Source: Pseudomonadota bacterium (GTDB lineage Bacteria; Desulfobacterota; Desulfobacteria; Desulfobacterales; RPRI01). Taken from it: DNA of 54,495 nucleotides. The translations under genes were made by a program, and so were the position numbers. The stretch spans positions 1 through 54,495 of the forward strand of contig JAHIFE010000072.1 of assembly GCA_018901125.1 (NCBI GenBank), given 5' to 3'. The notes under the pieces are model-generated. The model searched no databases. It was not told the origin of the DNA and saw only the letters and a list, made by a program, of their open reading frames with translations. Shown here piece after piece: positions 44,988-54,230 of the stretch. The number at the start of each line of letters is the position of its first letter. The first letter of the stretch is position 1.

Positions 44988-45633
44988 TGATCACCCCCTT
45001 TTCAGACAGGGAATCAAAGCACTCTTAGACAAACAACCGGGATACGAGGTTGTAGATGAAGCCGGTAGCGGCAAGGAAGCGATCCAGAAGGCAAAAAAAC
45101 TTAAGCCGGATCTTGTTGTAATGGATATATCTCTGCCGGATCAAAGCGGTATTGATGCTACCCGTGAAATAATCGGTTTTCTCCCTGCAACACGTATCAT
45201 GATTTTAAGCATGCATTCCAAGATCGATTATATCGCAGAAGCATTCCAGGCAGGTGCTTTTGGGTATGTAGTAAAAGAATCAGCGGTTGACGGACTCATA
45301 AAAGGCCTTGATATCATATCGAAAGGTGAATATTTTCTAGACAACTCTCTTTCGCATGAAGTAGTTAACCGCTTAATGGAAACCCCCACAAACAAAACAA
45401 AAGTAAAAGACCTTGCTTATGGAGCCCTTACTCCAAGGGAACAGGAAGTATTGCGGCTGCTGGCGGAAGGAATGACTCCAAAGGTTATAGGAGAAAAACT
45501 TTTTATCAGCCCGAAGACAGTTGAAAACCACCGGGCAAATATCATGAGCAAACTTGACCTTCACAGCACCCTGGATCTGGTCCGTTATGCTGCCAAACTC
45601 GGCCTTATTGATGTAGATCTATGGAAGGGCTGA
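44956..45633 (+). CDS. NarL/LuxR family response regulator
   Basis: 225 aa. Receiver (VDDHPLFRQG, phospho-Asp in VVMDISLPDQSG, Lys in YVVKES) and a C-terminal LuxR helix-turn-helix (LTPREQEVLRLLAEGMTPKVIGEKLF). CAAGGAGAA precedes the ATG, supporting this start even though it overlaps the kinase gene by 32 bp. Likely partner of the kinase just upstream. The shared CCCTATTTACA motif at 45709 and 50814 could be one of its sites, but this is a guess. Confidence 0.93.
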   Translation: MASKKTVLIVDDHPLFRQGIKALLDKQPGYEVVDEAGSGKEAIQKAKKLKPDLVVMDISLPDQSGIDATREIIGFLPATRIMILSMHSKIDYIAEAFQAGAFGYVVKESAVDGLIKGLDIISKGEYFLDNSLSHEVVNRLMETPTNKTKVKDLAYGALTPREQEVLRLLAEGMTPKVIGEKLFISPKTVENHRANIMSKLDLHSTLDLVRYAAKLGLIDVDLWKG

Positions 45634-45708
45634 AGAATCAAGTTTTTTTAAAGCCCATAAAATCATGTGTCTCGCCCTGGGTATAATTCCTAATAAATTG
45701 TATCTTTC

Positions 45709-45728
45709 ACCCTATTTACATAGCCTGG
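45709..45728. promoter_or_regulatory. Shared motif CCCTATTTACA-W-AGCC, copy 1
   Basis: Upstream of the GH13 gene. It reads ACCCTATTTACATAGCCTGG and is followed by TTATTTTAGCAAAG; a similar stretch begins at 50814. It may be a promoter element or regulator site. Confidence 0.4.
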
Positions 45729-45872
45729 ATTTCTGGTTTATTTTAGCAAAGTAAATTCTTTATGCCAGACTTTTAAAAAAGCAAATACCCATACGATTCG
45801 AACAAGCTGCAATCGGAATATTCTTTTGGGAAATGCTGCAAAAAAAGCCTCATAACGAATTGGAGATATTCA

Positions 45873-47855
45873 ATGGATAATATAAAAACCATACTTAGTG
45901 CCAAAGCTCCCGGTAACCTTACCGAAGCTCTTGCAAATTGGCCAGTACGGGAAAAATACAATATATCACCCAGCGACTGGCGGGATCAGGTTTTTTATTT
46001 TCTGCTGCCCGACCGCTTCTCCAATGGGAAAGAACGCCCGAAAAAACTTCTTGATGCAGATCTGAGTACAGATGCCGGTCTGGCCAGAATACATGCTTTA
46101 CGCGGAAAAGAATGGTGTTGGGATAAATGGCAGAATTCCGGCGCAAACCGCTTTCAGGGAGGTACGTTGGCCGGAGTTCATTCCAAGCTGGATTATCTTA
46201 AAAATCTCGGAATAACTACCTTATGGATAGGACCTGTATTCCGGCAGCGAATAGAACTCAATACATATCATGGATATGGCGTGCAGGATTTTCTTGATAT
46301 TGATCCCGGTTTTGGCAGCCGACGCGATTTAATTGATCTTGTAAATGCCGCACATGACAGGAATATGTATGTTGTGCTGGATATTATCTTCAACCACTCC
46401 GGATGCAACTGGCTTTATGATACAAGCAGCGGCGATATTTTTCAGCCGGGGTATCTTCCGCCTTTTGGCAGTTACAGCCCCATCTGGCCGCGAAACGGAT
46501 TCGGCTCGGCAATCATGGATACTGAACAGGCATTGGGACGTGATGATTATGTCTGGCCGGTTGACTTACAAGGTTTACGGCATTATCTTCGAACAGGAAG
46601 CGGCGATCTTGGTAAAGGCGACATAGACGATGATAATGCCGAACATAAAAGGACGGATTTTTGCGATCTTCGCAAATTCGACCTTTTTTCCAACGACACA
46701 CTGGGTTTTTTGATTCTTGTTTACCAGTACTGGCTGGCTCTTACCGATATAGACGGCTACCGTATTGATACTTTTAAGCATGTGACATTTGAACAGGCCA
46801 GAAATTTCTGCAATGCGCTAAAAGAATATGCGGAAGATATTGACAAGGATGATCTGTTTCTTGTAGCAGAAGTTGCAGGAGGTAATTCCCCGCAAGATCA
46901 ATACCTTGATGTCACGGGACGGAACTTAAATTCCTGCCTGGATATCGGCGAACAACGGGAAATCCTCTGCAATACGGGCAAAGGCATAGAAGCTTCCGCC
47001 AGGTTTTTTGCCGGTTTTAACTATTATGATAAAGGCATGGGTTCACATCGCAACTGGGGTTCCAGACATCTTAGCGTTGCGAATGACCATGATCATGTGT
47101 TCGGATCAAAGCTCAGACTTGCCGTTGACGCTTCCAATGATCGCCAGGGTGCGGCCGTAACCGCCGTGCAGCTTTTTACTCTGGGGATTCCATGTATTTA
47201 TTATGGCACTGAACAGGGCCTGGCCGGTGGCGCAGAGCCCGATCAGCGTAAATATTTAAACGGCTGGGGCAGCAATGACTGCCTGCTGCGTGAAGCAATG
47301 TTCGGCCCCTTACATCCAAGAGCATCGGGCTTTGCCGGAACACTGGGAAAAACCGACAGGGCTTTACCCGGCTTTGGCCCCCACGGCACTTGCGGATGGC
47401 ATGTATTTAACACAAAGCACCCGGCATATGCGCGTATCGCCATGTTGTCGGAAATACGTAAAGCATTTAAACCATTGCGCCGCGGCCGGCAGTATCAGCG
47501 GCAAATTTCATTTTTCGGCAATAAATTCGCTTTCTGCGGTGCAGGAGAAATTATAGCCTGGTCACGCATATTTGATGATCAGGAAATGCTGGTAGTCATC
47601 AATCCTCATGGAACCCAAAGGCGCGGAGGCAGAGTTTTAGTTGATGGCCACTTGTCCGCCGAAGGCATGCAGATAGTAGCTAATACTGATCCTGCAGCTC
47701 CTGAACAGATGAAGGCAGGTGCAATTGTGAATGTCGATTCATTGAACGGGTATATGTTTGTGAGTCTGGATAAATGGCTGCTTGGTCCTTCGGAAACTAT
47801 GGTGCTGGCCAATCGCAGGGCAATAGAAGCCGCTGCATTAAGCTGGAATATATAA
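45873..47855 (+). CDS. GH13 alpha-amylase-family glycoside hydrolase
   Basis: 660 aa. The GH13 regions are all recognisable: DIIFNHSG (region I), GYRIDTFKHV with the nucleophile Asp (II), FLVAEVAGG with the acid/base Glu (III), and VANDHDHV with the stabilising Asp (IV). A C-terminal beta-sandwich follows from about 540 (RGRQYQRQISFFGN). No signal peptide is seen, so it should act on internal glucans such as glycogen or maltooligosaccharides. The exact specificity (amylase, transferase or phosphorylase-like) cannot be read. GGAG lies upstream of the ATG. It sits within two-component genes, so it may be controlled by them. Confidence 0.9.
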   Translation: MDNIKTILSAKAPGNLTEALANWPVREKYNISPSDWRDQVFYFLLPDRFSNGKERPKKLLDADLSTDAGLARIHALRGKEWCWDKWQNSGANRFQGGTLAGVHSKLDYLKNLGITTLWIGPVFRQRIELNTYHGYGVQDFLDIDPGFGSRRDLIDLVNAAHDRNMYVVLDIIFNHSGCNWLYDTSSGDIFQPGYLPPFGSYSPIWPRNGFGSAIMDTEQALGRDDYVWPVDLQGLRHYLRTGSGDLGKGDIDDDNAEHKRTDFCDLRKFDLFSNDTLGFLILVYQYWLALTDIDGYRIDTFKHVTFEQARNFCNALKEYAEDIDKDDLFLVAEVAGGNSPQDQYLDVTGRNLNSCLDIGEQREILCNTGKGIEASARFFAGFNYYDKGMGSHRNWGSRHLSVANDHDHVFGSKLRLAVDASNDRQGAAVTAVQLFTLGIPCIYYGTEQGLAGGAEPDQRKYLNGWGSNDCLLREAMFGPLHPRASGFAGTLGKTDRALPGFGPHGTCGWHVFNTKHPAYARIAMLSEIRKAFKPLRRGRQYQRQISFFGNKFAFCGAGEIIAWSRIFDDQEMLVVINPHGTQRRGGRVLVDGHLSAEGMQIVANTDPAAPEQMKAGAIVNVDSLNGYMFVSLDKWLLGPSETMVLANRRAIEAAALSWNI

Positions 47856-47909
47856 TAGTACATAAATAATTTACAGAAAACACCTCATTAAACTGCAAAA
47901 AGGTGCGGT

Positions 47910-48344
47910 ATGGTGAATATGATGAATATACATAATGAAAAACCCGTCCAAATGGTTTCGGATGGGGCTGTTGCTGAAATGGAAACGCTGCTTTTGGTCG
48001 ATGACGAAAAAGCCATACTGGAGCTTTGCAGATTATTTCTGGGAGATATGGGATATATCGTATTAACTGCCAATTCTCCTTATGATGCGATTCGTCTTGC
48101 TCAGGATTATAGCGGAAAGATTAATATGCTGATAACGGATATTATTATGCCTGTTATGAACGGCCTGGAACTTGCGGAAACACTCAGCTCTATAAGACCT
48201 GATATTAAATGCGTTTTCATTTCGGGATATCCGCCTGAAACAATCTTTACTGCCAGGATGTATGAAAGAGGTGTGAATTTTATACAAAAGCCATTTAAAT
48301 TGAAAGATTTTGCTGACAGAATACACAATATACTGAATAATTAG
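47910..48344 (+). CDS. CheY-like single-domain response regulator
   Basis: 144 aa. A receiver preceded by about 25 residues: VDDEKAILELC, phospho-Asp in ITDIIMPVMNG, FISGYPP, and Lys in FIQKPFKLKDF. AGGTG lies upstream of the ATG. No output domain. The receiver resembles those attached to hybrid kinases; its partner may be the multi-PAS kinase at 48502-50625. Confidence 0.9.
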   Translation: MVNMMNIHNEKPVQMVSDGAVAEMETLLLVDDEKAILELCRLFLGDMGYIVLTANSPYDAIRLAQDYSGKINMLITDIIMPVMNGLELAETLSSIRPDIKCVFISGYPPETIFTARMYERGVNFIQKPFKLKDFADRIHNILNN

Positions 48345-48392
48345 TAAATATGAATCATTTTCAATTTAGTTGAACATTGACAAGGGGAAAAT

Positions 48393-48450
48393 AGTTCGTA
48401 AGCTCATAAGTTCGTAAGCTCATAAGCTAATAAGTTCATAAGCTCATAAG
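48393..48450. repeat. Short tandem repeat, 16-bp unit
   Basis: Two exact copies of AGTTCGTAAGCTCATA (48393-48408, 48409-48424), a half unit AGCTAATA, then a third copy with one change (48433-48448). It lies between the CheY-like gene and the convergent multi-PAS kinase. Confidence 0.85.
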
Positions 48451-48501
48451 GGAAAGACAGTTTATGAGCCCGGTTTTCGATTTACTGTTAACCGTCAGCT
48501 G

Positions 48502-50625
48502 TCAACCGATAACCGCCAACGGTATTTCTACAGATATTCTCGTCCCAATACCTGGTTTAGACCGTATTTTCATACGCCCCCCTGCAGCTCTTGCTCTTTC
48601 CATCATAACCCGAAGCCCCATTCCAAGTGATCCTTTAGACAGCTCTTTAACAGCTTCAAAACCGGTTCCGTTATCAGTTATATTAAGTTTTATTTTCGAA
48701 CCGGCACGAATCAATTCGACAAAAGCTTTTTCCGCTAGCGCATGCCTTTTAACATTGCGAAGCCCCTCCTGAACAATACGGTAAAGATTGATCTGAGCAT
48801 TTTCTTCCAGTTGAATACTCTCCAGACCTGAGCAGGAAAACTCTACAGATAAGCCTGTTTTTTTCGCATACATTGTACAATGTTCTCGAAGGGCCTGAGG
48901 CAGCCCCAACTTATTCAGGCCGGGAGGCCTCAAATCGTACGACAGATCGCGCACAGAGCCGATACAATGGCGAAGTAAACCGGACAGCTTTTCAATCTCA
49001 TGCCGTAAGTCGGAAGACAATCCTTTCTTTTCGGTCAAGAGACCATCACAAGTTATCTTAACCGCAGCAAGGTCCTGGGCCACATGGTCGTGCAGATGCC
49101 AGGAAATCACCTGGCGTTCAGTTTCCTGTGCCTGTAATAATTGACCGCTGAGTTGACGCACACGATCTTCCGCCTTTTTCTGCTCCGTAATATTTTTTGC
49201 ACAGCCCCGGTATCCCGAAAGATTCCCCACCTGGTCATAAAGAGGCAGGCCGTTTGTTACCAGAAATACTTCTTCTCCTCCCTTGGTTACCCACCATGCA
49301 CCAATATCGACAACGGATTTTCTTTCATTGCCAAGTTTTGTAACAGTATCGGTAAACGCTGTTGCCTCATCTTTTCTGATAAATTCCATCGGCGATTTTC
49401 CGATAAGCTCTTCAGGAAAATAGCCCATTACATCTAATACCTTTCCGGTAGCAAACCTGAACTTAAATTCTTTATCCAACTCCCAGATCCAATCGGTTGT
49501 GCTTTGCGAAATATCATGGAAAAGGCACTCTTTTTCCCGGACTTCATTTAGCAGGCGTTTTTCAAGAGTGATGTCAACCCAACTTGACAGATAGTAGAGA
49601 GACCTCCCCGATTCCTTGACAGGTAAAGAATATATGTGCACAATAAAATCTTCGCCGTTTTTATTTCTAAAAACCTGTTCAAACCCGCTAACTCCCTTTG
49701 AGAATAGTTCCTGAAAAGAGTGCATCGTCTCATCAAGCACTTCTTCTCTCCACCATGGATAGGGAGGCTTTTGCCCAATAATTTCAATACTAGAAAAGCC
49801 GGTTTGTCTCTCCATGGCAGGATTTACATATTTAATCGAAGCATCCTGATTTACAACCTGGATTGGAATCGGACTGTTTTCCACCAGACTTTTGCTGAAC
49901 CTTTCGTTTTCTTTCAACGTTTTTTCAGTCTTTTTGCGTCTTGCAATCTCGGTTTTTAAGGCCTGATTAGAGCTTTTCAACTGCTTGGTCCGTTCCTCAA
50001 CCTGGGCCTCCAATTCACTGCTGGCCTTTTCATGCACAAGTTTTATATCTTTGAGAGCACTTAAATCCGTCGCAACGACTCTAAGTTCACGAAGCAGATT
50101 ATCATCATCAAGCACTGGAACCATATGTATATGAGCAAAAAGTCCCGACCCGTTATTTTTCAAGCGTAGCTCACAGGACTGCTCTTTTGAGGTATTCACA
50201 ACTTTTTTCAAGTACAGGTAGTAGTTATTTTGAGATTCCGGAAGAACAAATCGTGAAAAGTGAGCTCCGATCAAAGCACTTCTTTTCACACCCAAAAGAG
50301 CTGCAATTGTCAAATTGGCCTGAGCAATCCGGTTTTGGCTATCCAGAGTAAAATAGCCTACAGGTGCAAGGTCGTAAAGCTCGAAATATCGGTTTAATGA
50401 GACGTTAAGTTCAGCATGGACCCTTTGGAGTTCCTCATTCTGCATTTCAAGCTCAATATGCTGCACCTCAAGATCGTGGATAAGCGCATCCACATCTTTA
50501 TATGGCAATTTTTTTTTGCTTTTATTTCTTTGTGTGTAAGCAGTTTCCGCCCTGTTTCTAAGGCTCGGGGTCTCTGTTTCATATCCACTGTTTTTCATGG
50601 TAGTTTTATTTTCACGTTGGCCCAT
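48502..50625 (-). CDS. Multi-PAS NarX-type histidine kinase
   Basis: 707 aa. The N-terminal stretch is charged and coiled (about 40-75), then come three PAS domains (about 75-195, 240-360 and 365-480). A HisKA_3 domain with the His in WHLHDHVAQDL follows, then an HATPase domain (RIVQEGLRNVKRHA, TDNGTGFE, GLGMGLRVMMERA). No membrane segment. The start is uncertain: no good ribosome binding site precedes the ATG at 50625 or the one at 50598. HisKA_3 kinases use NarL-type regulators; the nearest is at 44956. Confidence 0.9.
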   Translation of the reverse strand: MGQRENKTTMKNSGYETETPSLRNRAETAYTQRNKSKKKLPYKDVDALIHDLEVQHIELEMQNEELQRVHAELNVSLNRYFELYDLAPVGYFTLDSQNRIAQANLTIAALLGVKRSALIGAHFSRFVLPESQNNYYLYLKKVVNTSKEQSCELRLKNNGSGLFAHIHMVPVLDDDNLLRELRVVATDLSALKDIKLVHEKASSELEAQVEERTKQLKSSNQALKTEIARRKKTEKTLKENERFSKSLVENSPIPIQVVNQDASIKYVNPAMERQTGFSSIEIIGQKPPYPWWREEVLDETMHSFQELFSKGVSGFEQVFRNKNGEDFIVHIYSLPVKESGRSLYYLSSWVDITLEKRLLNEVREKECLFHDISQSTTDWIWELDKEFKFRFATGKVLDVMGYFPEELIGKSPMEFIRKDEATAFTDTVTKLGNERKSVVDIGAWWVTKGGEEVFLVTNGLPLYDQVGNLSGYRGCAKNITEQKKAEDRVRQLSGQLLQAQETERQVISWHLHDHVAQDLAAVKITCDGLLTEKKGLSSDLRHEIEKLSGLLRHCIGSVRDLSYDLRPPGLNKLGLPQALREHCTMYAKKTGLSVEFSCSGLESIQLEENAQINLYRIVQEGLRNVKRHALAEKAFVELIRAGSKIKLNITDNGTGFEAVKELSKGSLGMGLRVMMERARAAGGRMKIRSKPGIGTRISVEIPLAVIG

Positions 50626-50909
50626 ATTATGTCCGAATTTGAAGTTTAGTTTGGCAAGAGCCCTTGCATAACATCCGATCTAAAGCCATATCGAAGTCTT
50701 TCGAGTTATTCAAAACTCTATTTCTAAAAAACATTACATCAATTTACCTGCATGTCAAATTTTTTGCTGACAATTCCTTAAAACGGGAAAAACCCCTATC
50801 CAATTAAGTCCTTCCCCCTATTTACAAAGCCGGTAATTCTAGTTATTTTGACAAAAATAGCAAAGATATTTGAATGCTGTGGAAATAATAGAAATAGTGG
50901 AGGAGTTAA
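50626..50909. other. Intergenic region
   Basis: About 280 bp between the multi-PAS kinase and the Hsp20 remnant. It contains the shared motif at 50814-50833. Nothing else recognised. Confidence 0.4.
50814..50833. promoter_or_regulatory. Shared motif CCCTATTTACA-W-AGCC, copy 2
   Basis: CCCCCTATTTACAAAGCCGG, followed by a TTATTTTGACAAAAATAGCAA-like tract similar to that after copy 1. It lies about 80 bp upstream of the Hsp20 remnant's strong ribosome binding site. Confidence 0.4.
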
Positions 50910-51019
50910 ATGGAACTTACCAAATGGAATCCTTGGAGAGAAATCGAGAGGAAATATTCTCCTGTTTCAATCAGCTTTTAAATCGTTTTGAGAAATACTT
51001 TGATTTCCGTAAACAATAA
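50910..51019 (+). pseudogene. Hsp20 N-terminal remnant with frameshift
   Basis: A strong GGAGGAG site precedes an ATG that encodes MELTKWNPWREIERKY, which resembles the start of small heat-shock proteins (xLxxWNPxREIE). The frame stops at 50981, but shifting one base resumes a family-like stretch, FNQLLNRFEKYFDFRKQ, ending at 51019. The alpha-crystallin domain is absent downstream. It is therefore a broken fragment, or a short peptide gene of 23 codons still translated from a good site. Confidence 0.5.
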
Positions 51020-51101
51020 AAAATGCAAGTTGTTTTAATGGGTAGATCCTGAGTTTCGCATTACTGCTTAATAGAAATTTAAAATCGGAAAGGACTAAGT
51101 C

Positions 51102-51326
51102 ATGCGTGATAAAATAAAGGTCTCAAATGTAAAAAAACTCGAGTGTAATGTTGGCTATGTTAAAAAAAGTCCTTGCAGAGATTGCAGCTTAAGGAAGAAA
51201 CTTCCGGATTGTTCCAATAAATGCAAAACAATTAGCCAATTGCAGGCAACATTGGTTGATGTAATCTCATGCTCAAATAATTATTCCGAACTTGAAGCAT
51301 TTTCACTGTCGTATCAGAATTTCTGA
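51102..51326 (+). CDS. Small Cys-rich hypothetical protein
   Basis: 74 aa. The middle holds CRDCSLRKKLPDCSNKC, four cysteines spaced to bind zinc or an Fe-S cluster, then a helical tail. GGAAAGGAC lies before the ATG. The family is not recognised. It is the first of a run of plus-strand small genes ending with the pyrophosphorylase-like gene. Confidence 0.6.
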   Translation: MRDKIKVSNVKKLECNVGYVKKSPCRDCSLRKKLPDCSNKCKTISQLQATLVDVISCSNNYSELEAFSLSYQNF

Positions 51327-51449
51327 TCCGCAAAGGAATCCATTAGCCTGCTTCTTTGATGTCTTGGTATGGCAGAAGAGATAATAAATGGAAACCTAAT
51401 AAAAAATATCTTTAACATCAAAAAGATATCAATAATAGGGGTTAACGGT

Positions 51450-51743
51450 ATGGCGTCAAATTTTAAAATTATTACCAGTCAAAGCAAAGGCAGCCTTCAT
51501 ATTGATCTGATAGGTGAATTTGACGGTTTTTCAGCAATAGAACTGATAGAAATTTTGAAAGATAATTGTGCGAACGTTAAAAATATCTTCATTGATACGA
51601 GCAGCCTTTTTTTAATTCATCCTGTAGCACTGGATATTTTTCAAAAGGAATGCCTTTCGAATAATTCTTTTCAGGATCTTTTATTCATTGGAAAATATGG
51701 AAATATCATGGAACCTCAAACAAGCGAATCATTCTGGTATTAG
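51450..51743 (+). CDS. STAS-like protein, paralogue 1
   Basis: 97 aa from the ATG at 51450 (AGGGG upstream). A longer frame from 51369 adds 27 residues that have no match in the paralogue at 52285. The pattern FKIITSQSKGSLHIDLIGEF with FDGFSAIELIE and IFIDTSSL resembles STAS or anti-sigma-antagonist folds, although the usual phosphorylated serine (DxSG) is replaced by DTSSL. Role unknown; it may be a protein-protein regulator. Confidence 0.6.
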   Translation: MASNFKIITSQSKGSLHIDLIGEFDGFSAIELIEILKDNCANVKNIFIDTSSLFLIHPVALDIFQKECLSNNSFQDLLFIGKYGNIMEPQTSESFWY

Positions 51744-51763
51744 TTTATCATAGGAGAAAATAT

Positions 51764-52159
51764 ATGAGCGCCATCAACCTTGCAATAAAGCTTGAAAGCA
51801 GTCAATCCGCGTTTGATACAAAGTCGGGATATAAACCGCTTCCATGTGTTGGGGACAGAAAGGGAAAGTATTCTTTCTGTGGTTATCACCAGGCAATTCT
51901 GCCTATGGATGAAGAAATTGCGGTTGGATTCGGTTATGCATTGTTAACAAAAAACAATGAGCGCGTATATTTATATGATGAAATGACGGCACCCGATTAT
52001 AACAATTGCATGACTGTGGCTCAGGCTGAAGAAATAGCTGCAGCAGATTCAAAACATGACTGGCGGATACACCTTATTGCTCCATTGAGCGAGCGCCACT
52101 ACCAGCGGCAGGGCAAGCGAAATTGGATTTTATATGAAACAGGCGCCGGATTTGCATGA
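51764..52159 (+). CDS. Conserved-looking hypothetical protein
   Basis: 131 aa with a clear GGAG upstream (TAGGAGAAAATATATG). It is a mixed alpha/beta, hydrophilic protein with a mid cysteine motif (FCGYHQAI) and a C-terminal RHYQRQGKRNWILYETG. It lies between the two STAS-like genes. I do not recognise the family. No signal peptide, so cytoplasmic. Confidence 0.6.
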   Translation: MSAINLAIKLESSQSAFDTKSGYKPLPCVGDRKGKYSFCGYHQAILPMDEEIAVGFGYALLTKNNERVYLYDEMTAPDYNNCMTVAQAEEIAAADSKHDWRIHLIAPLSERHYQRQGKRNWILYETGAGFA

Positions 52160-52284
52160 GAAAATAGACGCGCTTTTTACGAGCCAGTCGGGATTTGTAT
52201 CAAATCAATGAAAAAAATCATGAGGCAGTTAGAGCCTCTTTGAAACTCTGATGCTATAAAATAGCTGTGAAAGGAGAGTATAAA

Positions 52285-52587
52285 ATGGCAGCAAATTTTA
52301 AAATCCAGATTTTTAGAAACAGTGAAAATATTCATCTGAAATTATCTGGCGATTTCGATGGAAATTCAGCATATGAATTAATCAATACCATAAATGGGTT
52401 AAGCTATAAAGCCAAGCTGTTCGTGCATACCAGCTCTTTAAAACAACTCAATGATTTCGGCCTTGAAGTTTTCCGCAAAAATCTTCCCAGCCTTAATGTA
52501 CGCCCGGCTTCATGCTGGTTTACAGGAGATAAAGCAAACGAATTAATTCCAGATAAAAACACCACTTTTGTTGTAGCATATCAGTAG
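52285..52587 (+). CDS. STAS-like protein, paralogue 2
   Basis: 100 aa from the ATG at 52285, with GGAGAG upstream. It shares FKIQIFRNSENIHLKLSGDF, FDGNSAYELIN and LFVHTSSLKQLNDFGLEVF with paralogue 1, about one residue in three by eye. Here too the STAS serine site reads HTSSL rather than DxSG. The next gene follows 18 bp downstream. Confidence 0.6.
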   Translation: MAANFKIQIFRNSENIHLKLSGDFDGNSAYELINTINGLSYKAKLFVHTSSLKQLNDFGLEVFRKNLPSLNVRPASCWFTGDKANELIPDKNTTFVVAYQ

Positions 52588-52605
52588 AGAAAGGAAATTT
52601 CCAAT

Positions 52606-54030
52606 ATGTACTCGGCATTACCGGCAAAAAAAGATAACACATTTTTATTCAGAGATCACACTGACTATATCGAATATTGTCTGAATCAGGCAAAATACAA
52701 TCTCTGTCATTTTCAATCAATAGCTGAAATTAAACAGAATGAACCGGATATCAATGCATATGAAAATATAGATGCCCTTGAAGAATTGAAACACGTTTGT
52801 ATTCTTGATGAAAATTGCTTAAGTGATGTTGACAGGAATAGAGCCCTCAAATGTATTTTTGAGGGTAAACTGTTTTCAGAGCATACTTTTGCAGGAGAAG
52901 CAACACGACTTGGCCTCGGCACGAAATATATGATTAATATTTCAATAGATCTCTCTATTGATAAAATCGCAAAATTAATGTCAATGGAAAACGGCGTGAT
53001 CATTTCGAAAGAAGAAGTATTGCAACAATCAGGCTGCTATCCTGAAGAACTGCTTCCGTTATCCCTCGGCACAAGACATATGCTTCAATTTTCATTCGAT
53101 ATTGTTAAGCTCGCAAAAAAGCATAATTATGATCCTCAAAAGGCTCTCTCAAATCAAAAGATGCTTATCGTGCTTAATGAGTTAACTAGTAATGAAATTG
53201 TTAACGAATTTATTGAAAACAGATTTTTTGGTTTCAACAGACAAAATGTATTATTTATGGTTCAGGAAGCGTATCACGGCATCAATATGGTAAATAGCCG
53301 GTTTATTTATGATAAAAGTTCTCAAAAACGGCTTCATAACCATGGCCAGCTGGCAATGCAGCAAACCATGGATAACCAGATTTTTACAATCGATAACAAA
53401 GGCCAAAGGAGTTATCTTGCATCAGAAGTGTTTGGAAATGTCCTGAAACAAATGGACGACAAAATTTCTTATAATATCGAAGATATGGGATATTTAATAG
53501 AATCGATTGATTATGAAAGTTTAGCTCTTGCGCTGAAAAAAGGCAATGCCGGATACAGAATGCTGATGGAAATCGTGCATAACAACCCGCATAATCCTCA
53601 AAAAGGAGGCATGGCTGCTTTTGACAGGAAACTCAAAAAAAATGTGATCATTGAGGCCTACCGGTTAAAAGGCATAAAAAATCATGAAATAAAATCTCTT
53701 AACAAGAACTTTAATCATTATCCCAAACCTTATGAATCGTGGGCATTATTGAAAGAACAGTGTCTGAATATGGCAATATCTGTAAAAAACGACTATATAT
53801 ATTTTCAGCCTGTTCAGGGTGATATAAATTTTCTTGTAAAAACCGAATTTTTCAGAAGAAATAAATTAAAACCTATTAATGCATGGAAATCTCCTTTATC
53901 AACTCCACTGGCAATAAAGTACATGCGTTTGCAGGATCTGCAAAAAGGTTTCAGAGAATATTCCTCTTCACTGATAGGATCGGCCAAAACTTTTTGTACT
54001 TCCTCATTTAAGCTGAAAGTTATGGCTTAA
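52606..54030 (+). CDS. Divergent UDP-sugar pyrophosphorylase-like protein
   Basis: 474 aa. FAGEATRLGLGTKYMIN sits where UDPGP-family enzymes have their nucleotide loop (GGxGTRLG). SLGTRHMLQF, MLIVLNELTSNEIVNEFIEN, FFGFNRQNVLFMVQEA and HNHGQL follow the order of that family's sugar- and UTP-binding segments. The GG of the loop is altered to AGEA and no PKG lysine motif is evident, so activity could differ. AAAGGAA precedes the ATG. It ends a run of small-protein genes (51102-52587) and probably shares their operon. Confidence 0.5.
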   Translation: MYSALPAKKDNTFLFRDHTDYIEYCLNQAKYNLCHFQSIAEIKQNEPDINAYENIDALEELKHVCILDENCLSDVDRNRALKCIFEGKLFSEHTFAGEATRLGLGTKYMINISIDLSIDKIAKLMSMENGVIISKEEVLQQSGCYPEELLPLSLGTRHMLQFSFDIVKLAKKHNYDPQKALSNQKMLIVLNELTSNEIVNEFIENRFFGFNRQNVLFMVQEAYHGINMVNSRFIYDKSSQKRLHNHGQLAMQQTMDNQIFTIDNKGQRSYLASEVFGNVLKQMDDKISYNIEDMGYLIESIDYESLALALKKGNAGYRMLMEIVHNNPHNPQKGGMAAFDRKLKKNVIIEAYRLKGIKNHEIKSLNKNFNHYPKPYESWALLKEQCLNMAISVKNDYIYFQPVQGDINFLVKTEFFRRNKLKPINAWKSPLSTPLAIKYMRLQDLQKGFREYSSSLIGSAKTFCTSSFKLKVMA

Positions 54031-54230
54031 GAATTCAAACGATTCTGCTCTCACTCAAGACAGGAGCTTAAATGATCTCGGTCTGGTGATGGATTATTTT
54101 TACTAACCCATCAATATTCTATTTGCCTTAATAACTTTAGCTCTATATAATAAAAATCATGTTTATGGAATGATAACTTGTTTTAAATTCTAAATTAATA
54201 ATATTTTTTATTTAACAAAGGAGCAATTGT

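Noticed and set aside
48393-48450. CRISPR array
   Set aside because: Units are 16 bp and directly adjacent, with no spacers and no cas genes.
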